From Cryomorphaceae bacterium (lineage in GTDB: Bacteria > Bacteroidota > Bacteroidia > Flavobacteriales > UBA7312), in NCBI GenBank assembly GCA_018608925.1, contig JABAYQ010000076.1:1-5896 (forward strand): a stretch of 5,896 nucleotides of DNA, given 5' to 3'. Positions 1-5,896 of this stretch are shown here, one piece after another. The notes beneath the pieces are model-generated. The model searched no databases and had not been told where the DNA came from. It was given only the letters and a program-made list of their open reading frames with translations. The first letter of the stretch is position 1. Each line of letters opens with the position of its first letter. The translations under genes were made by a program, and so were the position numbers.

Positions 1-1053
1 TCCGAATCTCATTCATTTAATGTTCATTATGCACTAAAAGCAAATAGCAACAATGAAATATTAGATCTAATAAAAGAGTATGGACTTGGGGCAGATTGCG
101 TAAGTGGAAACGAGATTTACAAGGCAATGGAAATTGGTTTCGAAAACCAAAAAATTATGTTTGCAGGAGTAGGAAAAACAGACCAGGAAATAGATTTTGC
201 ATTAGAAAAAGGAATCTTTTGCTTTAACTGCGAATCAATTGCTGAAATTGAAGTAATTCAACAGATTGCAAAAAAGAAAAGAAAAACCGCAAAAATTGCA
301 ATCCGAATTAACCCAAACGTAGTTGCCAACACACATCATTACATTACGACAGGAATTGAAGAGAATAAATTCGGAATCAACAAATGGGAATTAGAGGAGG
401 TAGTAGAAACAATAAATAATTCAGATTCTATTGTGCTAATAGGCTTACATTTTCATATTGGCTCACAGATCACAGACCTAGCTGTATATAAAAACTTATG
501 CGTTAGAGTAAACGAGTTTCAAGAATGGTTTGAACAAAGAAATATTAATGTCTCTCATATAAATGTTGGAGGTGGGTTAGGAATTGATTATAGCGACCCT
601 CTATCAGAACCTATGAGCGATTTTAAAAGTTATTTTAAGCTGTTTAAAGATCATTTAGAGCTAAGAGCAAATCAACAATTACATTTCGAACTAGGACGCT
701 CTATAGTAGGGCAATGTGGATCTCTAGTGTCAAAAGTTCTATATATTAAAAAAGGAATAAAAACTAAATTTGCGATTATTGATGCCGGAATGACAGAGCT
801 AATAAGACCAGCCTTATACCAAGCTAGCCATCAAATAATTAACATTAGTAGCGAAGATAAAAACACTCAAAAATACGATGTTGTTGGGCCAATTTGTGAA
901 TCTTCAGATTGTTTTGGAAAGCAAATTAGTCTACCAACTACTGTTAGGGGAGATTGTATTGTAATCTTATCCAGTGGTGCATACGGACAGGTAATGTCAA
1001 GCCAATATAACCTAAGAGAATTAGTAACTGCTGTATACTCTAAAACACAATAA
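1..1053 (+). CDS. lysA: Diaminopimelate decarboxylase, 5' end cut by window edge
   Basis: A cytoplasmic PLP enzyme that decarboxylates meso-diaminopimelate to L-lysine. The frame is open from base 1, so the ATG at 127 is internal; 350 residues are visible and roughly 40-60 are missing compared with the usual 400 or so. Numbered from the first visible codon, K13 in YALKAN is the PLP Schiff-base lysine. H152 in HIGSQ, the glycine loop GGG at 190-192 and ELGR at 230-233 belong to the alanine-racemase-like barrel that holds PLP. The C-terminal beta domain shows DAGM..LIRPALY, then VVGPICESSD with the active-site C299-E300, then GAYG..MSSQYN with Y328. These together separate it from ornithine or carboxynorspermidine decarboxylases. 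ELGR replaces the commoner EPGR, which I believe is usual in this phylum. No terminator follows, so the small gene 42 bases downstream may be co-transcribed. Confidence 0.96.
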   Translation, partial: SESHSFNVHYALKANSNNEILDLIKEYGLGADCVSGNEIYKAMEIGFENQKIMFAGVGKTDQEIDFALEKGIFCFNCESIAEIEVIQQIAKKKRKTAKIAIRINPNVVANTHHYITTGIEENKFGINKWELEEVVETINNSDSIVLIGLHFHIGSQITDLAVYKNLCVRVNEFQEWFEQRNINVSHINVGGGLGIDYSDPLSEPMSDFKSYFKLFKDHLELRANQQLHFELGRSIVGQCGSLVSKVLYIKKGIKTKFAIIDAGMTELIRPALYQASHQIINISSEDKNTQKYDVVGPICESSDCFGKQISLPTTVRGDCIVILSSGAYGQVMSSQYNLRELVTAVYSKTQ

Positions 1054-1095
1054 GCTGATTTCGTTTGCGTTAAAAACTACATAAACCAATTTATT

Positions 1096-1284
1096 ATGTT
1101 AAACTTCTGTAAGACAATACTTAAAAAGGTAAGTTTCGACAAAACCTTATTTCGAAAAGAATTAAGAAAATCTATTTTGATGCTTCAAAAAAAGGAAATA
1201 ATTGCCTTTAAGATATGGTGTTTATCTTGTTTTGGGAATCATAGAGACGTAATAATTGAGGTTTTTGAAAATAGCACTTACTAA
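1096..1284 (+). CDS. Small basic protein of unknown function, 62 residues
   Basis: I cannot assign a function. The protein is short, rich in lysine and arginine, and looks mostly helical, with no signal peptide or clear membrane segment. It begins [15 protein letters not shown], continues [17 protein letters not shown] and ends with a hydrophobic and acidic tail (DVIIEVFEN). From memory, short proteins with the pattern CKT.L.KVSFD..LFRKEL...I..L are common hypothetical proteins in Bacteroidota, which is the main reason to call it real; I could not run a search. C42 and C45 form a CxxC, but I do not think the second cysteine is general in the group. The ATG at 1096 has no Shine-Dalgarno site, only an AT-rich leader, as is normal here. 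It lies 42 bases after lysA on the same strand. Its TAA overlaps the ruvB stop codon by four bases. Confidence 0.72.
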   Translation: MLNFCKTILKKVSFDKTLFRKELRKSILMLQKKEIIAFKIWCLSCFGNHRDVIIEVFENSTY

Positions 1285-2309
1285 AGATCAAATAAACTAC
1301 CATTTTGACTATTAGGCTTCACACCTAAATGGTGATAGGCCTTGTCGGTCGCTTGCCTTCCTCTAGACGTACGCATTAAATAGCCCTCCTGAATCAGGAA
1401 TGGTTCGTAAACTTCTTCAATAGTTCCGCTTTGCTCACCCACAGCTGTTGCTATGGTAGTAATTCCTACCGGTCCTCCTTTAAACTTCTCAATTATTGCA
1501 GAAAGTATTCGATTGTCCATTTCATCCAACCCATTAGCATCTACATTAAGAGCGTCTAAAGCATGATCTGTAATAGAAAGGTTAATTGATCCATCTCCTT
1601 TCACTTGGGCAAAATCTCGAACTCTACGAAGCAATGAGTTAGCTATTCTTGGCGTACCTCTACTTCTTCTAGCAATTTCGTTAGCAGCATCTTTAGAGAT
1701 AGATACATCTAAAATCGAACAAGATCTATTAACAATTGTCGATAAGACAGAGGATTCGTAATACTCTAGTCTGGAATTAATTCCAAAACGAGCTCTTAAA
1801 GGAGCAGTAAGTAAGCCAGAACGAGTAGTCGCTCCTATTAAAGTAAAAGGATTTAATTGAATTTGGACTGCTCTAGCGTTAGGACCACTTTCAATCATTA
1901 TATCAATCTTATAGTCTTCCATGGCAGAATATAAATATTCTTCAACAACGGCACTCAAACGATGTATTTCATCAATAAATAAAATATCGCCCTCTTCAAG
2001 ATTTGTTAGTAGGCCGGCTAAATCACCTGGCTTATCTAAAACTGGCCCAGAACTAATTTTAATCCCAACCTCCATTTCATTAGCTATGATATTAGAAAGA
2101 GTTGTTTTTCCCAAACCTGGAGGTCCATGCAGTAAAACATGATCAAGAGGTTCTCCCCTCATCTTAGCTGCACTTACAAATACTTTTAGATTTTCAACTA
2201 CACTGGGCTGGCCACTAAAGTCACTGAAATCTTTAGGCCGTAATGCCTTATCTATTTCCAATTCCTCGTTTGAGAAATTTTCCTTTTCTGGGTCTAAATG
2301 CTCGTTCAT
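1281..2309 (-). CDS. ruvB: Holliday junction branch-migration helicase RuvB
   Basis: The AAA+ motor that, as a hexamer with RuvA, drives branch migration of Holliday junctions in recombinational repair; RuvC then cuts the junction. Counted from the ATG at 2309 it has 342 residues, normal for the family. Visible parts: Walker A GPPGLGKT (62-69), Walker B and DEIH (about 112-116), sensor 1 GATT (159-162) followed by [14 protein letters not shown] with the arginine-finger region (169-176), sensor 2 GTPRIA (218-223), and the C-terminal winged helix [14 protein letters not shown] with the DNA-binding RTSRGR (about 313-318). The frame extends to a TTG at 2318, but MNEHLDP is the usual start in related proteins and the TTG lies inside the promoter element. 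The gene has its own promoter and is insulated from the respiratory operon by a terminator. ruvA is not beside it. Confidence 0.97.
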   Translation of the reverse strand: MNEHLDPEKENFSNEELEIDKALRPKDFSDFSGQPSVVENLKVFVSAAKMRGEPLDHVLLHGPPGLGKTTLSNIIANEMEVGIKISSGPVLDKPGDLAGLLTNLEEGDILFIDEIHRLSAVVEEYLYSAMEDYKIDIMIESGPNARAVQIQLNPFTLIGATTRSGLLTAPLRARFGINSRLEYYESSVLSTIVNRSCSILDVSISKDAANEIARRSRGTPRIANSLLRRVRDFAQVKGDGSINLSITDHALDALNVDANGLDEMDNRILSAIIEKFKGGPVGITTIATAVGEQSGTIEEVYEPFLIQEGYLMRTSRGRQATDKAYHHLGVKPNSQNGSLFDL

Positions 2310-2315
2310 CAAAAA

Positions 2316-2345
2316 CAAAGATAAACTAAAATATAGGAATCAAAA
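2316..2345 (-). promoter_or_regulatory. Bacteroidota-type promoter of ruvB
   Basis: Read on the minus strand, TATCTTTG (2323 down to 2316) is an exact match to the -7 consensus TAnnTTTG, and TTTTG (2345 down to 2341) supplies the -33 TTTG. The spacer is 17 bases, at the short end of the accepted 17-23. The pair sits between the terminator of the upstream operon and the ruvB ATG, which is where a promoter is needed. The last G of the -7 box is only six bases from the ATG, so the transcript would begin at or within a few bases of the start codon. The match is seen directly; the activity is inferred. Confidence 0.6.
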
Positions 2346-2372
2346 TAACAAGCTCACATCTTATTATAACAC

Positions 2373-2409
2373 AAAAAAAAGGCTTCATCTAATAGATGAA
2401 GCCTTTTTT
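2373..2409 (-). terminator. Rho-independent terminator of the actF-coxB-coxA operon
   Basis: A perfect 10-base GC-containing stem, GGCTTCATCT (2381-2390) against AGATGAAGCC (2394-2403), closes a three-base loop. The stem is flanked by A and T runs that extend the pairing by six bases. On the minus strand the stem is followed by eight T (2380 down to 2373), the classical pattern. It starts 22 bases after the coxA stop, so coxA is the last gene of the transcript. The hairpin also has six T on the plus strand and could stop transcription that way, but no plus-strand gene leads into it. Confidence 0.93.
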
Positions 2410-2431
2410 ACAAGAATTAAATAGAAGGTGT

Positions 2432-4189
2432 TTAGTGTTCTTCCTCGCCTTCTTTAAGTGGTATAATTTGTGAAACGAAATCTTCATCAGCACCCGGCTT
2501 ACTGTAATCGTATGCCCATCTGTGAACTTCAGGAATTTCTCCTGGCCAGTTACCATGAATTCTTTCCACTGGAGTTGTCCATTCAATCGTATTCGATCTC
2601 CAAGGGTTTTGAGGAGCATCTTTACCTCTAAAAATACTATAGAAGAAATTAAAGAAGAAGAATAGTTGGGCAGAAGCCCCAAGTATAGCAAAAATTGTTA
2701 CCAACTCATTAATTTCTAACAAACCTTCAAACATTGGAAACGATGTATTTGTATAATACCTTCTTGGCACACCAGCCATTCCTATAAAGTGCATAGGGTA
2801 AAATACTCCATATGCAGAAATGAATGTTAACCAGAAGTGAGCATAACCTAAATTTTTGTTCATCATTTTTCCATACATTTTAGGGAACCAGTGGTAAATA
2901 CCAGCGAACATTCCGAAAATTGCAGAAAGCCCCATCACAATATGAAAGTGAGCTACAACGAAATAAGTATCATGAACATTAATATCTAAAGCGCTATCAC
3001 CTAAAATAAGTCCTGTAAGACCACCAGAGATAAAGGTAGAAACTAAACCAATTGAAAATAACATTGCAGTTGTAAACTGAATATTTCCTTTCCATAAGGT
3101 TGTGATATAGTTAAATACTTTCACAGCAGAAGGAATAGCAATTAATAGAGTTGTAAATGTAAATACAGAACCTAAGAAAGGATTCATTCCAGTCATAAAC
3201 ATATGGTGACCCCATACTATGAAAGATAAAAATCCGATTGCTAAAATAGATCCTACCATTGCTCTATATCCGAAAATTGGTTTTCTAGAATTCGTAGAAA
3301 CAATTTCCGATGTGATACCTAGTGCAGGCAATAAAACGATATATACCTCAGGGTGACCTAAGAACCAGAATAAGTGCTGGAACAATACCGGAGAACCTCC
3401 TGTTTGAGTTAACATCTCTCCTTGAATCATTATATCGGAAAGATAGAACGCAGTTCCGAAACCTCTGTCAAAAATTAAGAGTAATACAGCTGAAAGTAAA
3501 ACTGGGAAAGATAAAACTCCTAAAATAGCGGTAACTAAAAATGCCCACATAGTAAGTGGCAATCTAGTCATTGACATTCCTTTGGTACGTAAATTCAAAA
3601 TCGTTACTATATAGTTAAGACCTCCTAACAGAGAAGAAACTACAAATAAAGACATACTAACTAACCATAGAGTCATCCCTAAACCTGAGCCTGGCATTGC
3701 TTGAGGCAAGGCACTTAAAGGGGGGTAGATTGTCCATCCAGCTGCAGCAGGCCCTGACTGTATGAATAACGAAATTATCATTATTACAGATGACGTAAAG
3801 AAAAACCAATAAGACAACATGTTTAAGAAACCCGAAGCCATATCCCTTGCTCCAATCTGTAGTGGAATAAGAAAGTTAAAGAATGTACCACTTAATCCTC
3901 CCGTAAGAACGAAAAATACCATGATAGTTCCGTGGATAGTTACTAAGGCCAAATACATATTAGGATCTAGAACACCAGATGGTGCCCACTTACCTAAAAA
4001 CATCTCCAAAATCGGAAATCCTTCTTCTGGCCATGCTAATTGCATACGGAAAAAGATAGACATCATAACGGCAATTACACCCATTACCATTGCAGTAATT
4101 AAAAACTGCTTGGCAATCATTTTATGATCTTGACTAAAGATATATTTTGTTATAAAAGTTTCTTCGTGATGATGTTCGTGATTTGACAT
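2432..4189 (-). CDS. ctaD: Cytochrome c oxidase subunit I, aa3-type, haem-copper catalytic subunit
   Basis: The inner-membrane catalytic subunit (585 residues, about 12 helices) that reduces oxygen to water and pumps protons. Haem a ligands are H86 (IHGTIM) and H416, the haem a3 ligand is H414 (VAHFHIV), and CuB ligands are H279, H328 and H329 (WGHHMF). The helix VI motif GHPEVY gives E281 and the cross-linking Y283, so this is an A1-type oxidase. The D channel keeps D116 and N123. The K channel keeps K357 in SAVK, with serine where classical enzymes have threonine (TGIK). R476-R477 face the haem propionates. H406-D407 are the conserved Mg-site residues of this subunit. The N-terminus is histidine-rich (MSNHEHHHEE). 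The ATG at 4189 lies 26 bases after coxB and has no clear Shine-Dalgarno site. Also called coxA. No subunit III gene follows before the terminator. Confidence 0.98.
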   Translation of the reverse strand: MSNHEHHHEETFITKYIFSQDHKMIAKQFLITAMVMGVIAVMMSIFFRMQLAWPEEGFPILEMFLGKWAPSGVLDPNMYLALVTIHGTIMVFFVLTGGLSGTFFNFLIPLQIGARDMASGFLNMLSYWFFFTSSVIMIISLFIQSGPAAAGWTIYPPLSALPQAMPGSGLGMTLWLVSMSLFVVSSLLGGLNYIVTILNLRTKGMSMTRLPLTMWAFLVTAILGVLSFPVLLSAVLLLIFDRGFGTAFYLSDIMIQGEMLTQTGGSPVLFQHLFWFLGHPEVYIVLLPALGITSEIVSTNSRKPIFGYRAMVGSILAIGFLSFIVWGHHMFMTGMNPFLGSVFTFTTLLIAIPSAVKVFNYITTLWKGNIQFTTAMLFSIGLVSTFISGGLTGLILGDSALDINVHDTYFVVAHFHIVMGLSAIFGMFAGIYHWFPKMYGKMMNKNLGYAHFWLTFISAYGVFYPMHFIGMAGVPRRYYTNTSFPMFEGLLEINELVTIFAILGASAQLFFFFNFFYSIFRGKDAPQNPWRSNTIEWTTPVERIHGNWPGEIPEVHRWAYDYSKPGADEDFVSQIIPLKEGEEEH

Positions 4190-4215
4190 AATAGCTACTT
4201 TATTATAAACCTAAA

Positions 4216-5247
4216 TTATTGTGCACTTACTAATGATTGGAACGTTTGCTGTTCGCTCAACCATGCATTATATTCTTCTTGTGTTTCTACAATTACTTTA
4301 ATCTGCATATTGTAGTGAGCAGCACCACAAATTTTATTACATAATAAAACGTAATCAAACTCTACTGGCTCTTCTCCTTTCTTAGCTCTTTCGCTATTAA
4401 CTAGTTCCATACGCTCGATCATTTCTTGTTCTTCACGAATTTCCTTAGTTGTTTTTATGGGAGTAAATGCAAATTGAGTGTTCATTCCAGGAACGCAATT
4501 CATCTGCACGTTAAAGTGTGGCATAAAGGCAGAGTGAATAACATCTTGAGATCTAAATCTCATTAAAATTTGCTGACCAACTGGTAAGTGAATTTCTCTT
4601 ACTACTTTATCATCAAATGATAACGTATCATTAATGTCCACTCCTAAAGTGTTAACGCCGCCAATTGAAGTATAGTGAGCATTTCCTAATTGATTATCTG
4701 CTCCAGCATATCTAGCTGTCCAGTTAAATTGCTGAGCATACACTTCAATTACTGTAGCACCTTCAGTATCGGGAACCATTGTTTCGTTCCATGTTCTTAG
4801 ACCAAACAAGATAAGTGCTGTTAAAACAACTGCAGGAACAAAAGTCCAAAGCAACTCTAGCTTATTATTATGGGTCTGAAACAAGGCTGTGTTTCCTTCT
4901 CTTCCTCTATATTTGTAAGCAAATACGAATAGTAGAGTCTGAGTAATGAAAAAAGTAACCAGGATTAATATTCCTGTAATATCCCATAAGGTTTTAATTC
5001 CTTGACCGTGTAAAGTTACCGCATCCGGTAAAATCAAATGACCCCATAATTTGAAGGAATATCCTACAAAAGCGGTAAATCCTAAACCAACTATTAGCAA
5101 GGCTAAAGCGTTGTATTTATTATCTTGATCGCTAACTGGTTTATCAGATGGTTTGTTTAGCTTAGAAGCTATCTCAAAGATTCTAACTATCTGAACAATT
5201 CCGATTAGGACTAATGCTACAATTAAAAAGCTTAAAAAGGTTGTCAT
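4216..5247 (-). CDS. ctaC: Cytochrome c oxidase subunit II, CuA-binding
   Basis: The subunit (343 residues) that takes electrons into the oxidase through the binuclear CuA centre and passes them to haem a in subunit I. The CuA ligands are all present: H238 (DVIHSAFMPHF), C303, C307, H311 and M314 in CNKICGAAHYNM. The cupredoxin domain spans about 163-320. Four hydrophobic segments are seen (about 3-24, 46-67, 88-112, 132-152); the last two are the usual pair, so two are extra at the N-terminus. A charged stretch (about 264-298) is inserted between the PGMNTQF strand and the CuA loop. There is no fused cytochrome c domain, so this is not a caa3 form. K305 and F174 replace residues well known in mitochondrial-type enzymes. 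It sits 38 bases after actF and 26 before coxA, in one operon. Also called coxB. Confidence 0.97.
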   Translation of the reverse strand: MTTFLSFLIVALVLIGIVQIVRIFEIASKLNKPSDKPVSDQDNKYNALALLIVGLGFTAFVGYSFKLWGHLILPDAVTLHGQGIKTLWDITGILILVTFFITQTLLFVFAYKYRGREGNTALFQTHNNKLELLWTFVPAVVLTALILFGLRTWNETMVPDTEGATVIEVYAQQFNWTARYAGADNQLGNAHYTSIGGVNTLGVDINDTLSFDDKVVREIHLPVGQQILMRFRSQDVIHSAFMPHFNVQMNCVPGMNTQFAFTPIKTTKEIREEQEMIERMELVNSERAKKGEEPVEFDYVLLCNKICGAAHYNMQIKVIVETQEEYNAWLSEQQTFQSLVSAQ

Positions 5248-5253
5248 ACTGGG

Positions 5254-5257
5254 CCTC
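5254..5257 (-). promoter_or_regulatory. Possible Shine-Dalgarno site of coxB
   Basis: On the minus strand GAGG stands six bases before the ATG at 5247 in an otherwise AT-rich leader. It can pair with the CCUC of the 16S rRNA tail. None of the other starts in this window has such a site, which is usual for Bacteroidota, so it may be chance. Confidence 0.35.
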
Positions 5258-5285
5258 GTTTATTTTTATAACTTATTACTATCTA

Positions 5286-5896
5286 TTAAATATGGTGATG
5301 AATACTTTCATCAGCGTAAGGGTGATTTTTTACAAATAATGGTGCTTTTGTTAACGCATTGTGCACTACTAAAAGGAATAAACCAAGGAAAGACATAAAC
5401 ATTCCTATTTCAATGTATCCAATATTCCAATGCTCACCAATTGTTCCTGGAGCTACTAATAGGTAAATATTGAACCAGTGACCCATTAATACTATTACAC
5501 CAACAGTTACTATGTAATTAAAATTTCTTTTACCATCTCTACTCATCAAAATAAGTAATGGGAAGATGAAGTTAATTACAGAAGTAATCCAGAAAAGGAA
5601 ATTATAATTATCCCAACGTGCTAGGTAATAGGTTACTTCTTCCGGAATATTAGAATACCATATTAACATAAATTGAGAGAACCACATGTAAGTCCATAAT
5701 ACACTAAAAGAAAAAATCCATTTAGCTAAATCATGAATATGATTTTCATTTACATATTCTAAGTATCCTTTTTTCTTCAAATAAATAGACATAATTGCTA
5801 TCATCGTAAAACCGGTAACCCCCATACTTGAGAATACAAACCATCCGAACAAAGTACTAAACCAGTGAGAATCTATAGACATAATCCAGTCCCAAG
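5286..5896 (-). CDS. actF: Alternative complex III subunit ActF (quinol:cytochrome c oxidoreductase), C-terminal part
   Basis: A membrane subunit of alternative complex III, the menaquinol-oxidising complex that replaces cytochrome bc1 in many Bacteroidota; ActF is a NrfD-like protein related to the quinone-binding ActC. The frame is open through the right edge: codons before the ATG at 5882 read W-D-W-I, so that ATG is internal and the start lies outside. About 202 residues, near the C-terminal half of a protein of usually 400-480, are visible, with five membrane helices (about 9-33, 50-75, 92-114, 121-143 and 155-178 from the internal Met). Recognisable family stretches are SIDSHWFSTLFGW, HDLAKW, MWFSQFMLIWYSNIPEEVTYY and the final TKAPLF. 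The tail ends in three histidines (SIHHHI). coxB begins 38 bases on, matching the act-cox gene order of this phylum. The identification rests on family memory and context. Confidence 0.92.
   Translation of the reverse strand, partial: WDWIMSIDSHWFSTLFGWFVFSSMGVTGFTMIAIMSIYLKKKGYLEYVNENHIHDLAKWIFSFSVLWTYMWFSQFMLIWYSNIPEEVTYYLARWDNYNFLFWITSVINFIFPLLILMSRDGKRNFNYIVTVGVIVLMGHWFNIYLLVAPGTIGEHWNIGYIEIGMFMSFLGLFLLVVHNALTKAPLFVKNHPYADESIHHHI

Noticed and set aside
127..129. ATG at 127 as the lysA start
   Set aside because: The frame is open to base 1 and contains the PLP lysine motif YALKAN upstream of this ATG, so it is internal.
264..303. Inverted repeat GATTGCA and TGCAATC around an A-rich stretch
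   Set aside because: Only seven bases per arm with a 26-base loop, inside lysA coding sequence; most likely chance in AT-rich DNA.
1054..1095. Possible promoter or terminator between lysA and the small gene (TTTG at 1064-1067)
   Set aside because: No TAnnTTTG partner lies at the right distance and no stem-loop is visible.
1921..2142. Open frame of 73 codons on the plus strand
   Set aside because: It lies wholly antisense within ruvB, over the Walker A and B region, and its protein resembles no family. It is a shadow of ruvB codon bias.
2310..2318. TTG start giving ruvB three more residues
   Set aside because: The TTG falls within the -7 promoter box, the added residues M-F-L are not usual for RuvB, and an ATG stands three codons later.
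2389..2691. Open frame of 100 codons on the minus strand
   Set aside because: It overlaps the 3' end of coxA in another frame and runs into the terminator stem; no sensible start and no family likeness.
3322..3528. Open frame of 68 codons on the plus strand
   Set aside because: Antisense within coxA, over the highly conserved helix VI region; a shadow frame.
3819..4127. Open frame of 102 codons on the plus strand
   Set aside because: Antisense within coxA near its 5' end; no recognisable protein pattern.
5880..5882. ATG at 5882 as the start of a short membrane protein
   Set aside because: The frame continues to the window edge with W-D-W-I before it, matching the middle of ActF.

Overview
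The window is AT-rich and reads as a chromosomal housekeeping segment of a member of the Bacteroidota, most likely a flavobacterium-like species. Four points support this. The alternative complex III subunit ActF runs directly into cytochrome oxidase genes. The LysA, RuvB and Cox proteins carry the sequence style of that phylum, for example NKICGAAHYNM in the CuA site. Most starts lack a Shine-Dalgarno site. The promoter in front of ruvB fits the Bacteroidota consensus (TTTG, 17 bases, TAnnTTTG) rather than a sigma-70 promoter of the enterobacterial type. The genus cannot be named from this sequence alone.

Layout. Positions 1-1053 (+) hold the 3' seven-eighths or so of lysA, diaminopimelate decarboxylase, the last step of lysine synthesis. 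A 62-residue basic protein of unknown function (1096-1284, +) follows after 42 bases. Its stop codon overlaps the stop codon of ruvB, which runs the other way (1281-2309, -). Upstream of ruvB, 2310-2431 holds the ruvB promoter and a strong hairpin terminator. From 2432 to the right edge, all on the minus strand, lies the end of a respiratory operon transcribed actF, coxB, coxA (leftward). Its earlier genes lie beyond the right edge.

How the genes work together. ActF is a quinone-side membrane subunit of alternative complex III, which oxidises menaquinol and replaces cytochrome bc1. CoxB (CuA subunit) and CoxA (haem a, haem a3-CuB subunit) form the oxygen-reducing, proton-pumping core of an aa3-type oxidase. 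In Flavobacterium these two complexes are known to form a physical supercomplex, and shared transcription fits joint assembly. The oxidase ends at CoxA; subunit III is not encoded between CoxA and the terminator. LysA and RuvB are unrelated to this module.

No mobile element, CRISPR array, RNA gene or clearly new multi-gene system was found. The most interesting details are in the oxidase: residues in CoxB that differ from the classical electron-entry and Mg sites, and two extra N-terminal membrane segments. Also of note are the nearly leaderless ruvB start and the small unknown protein that meets ruvB tail to tail.
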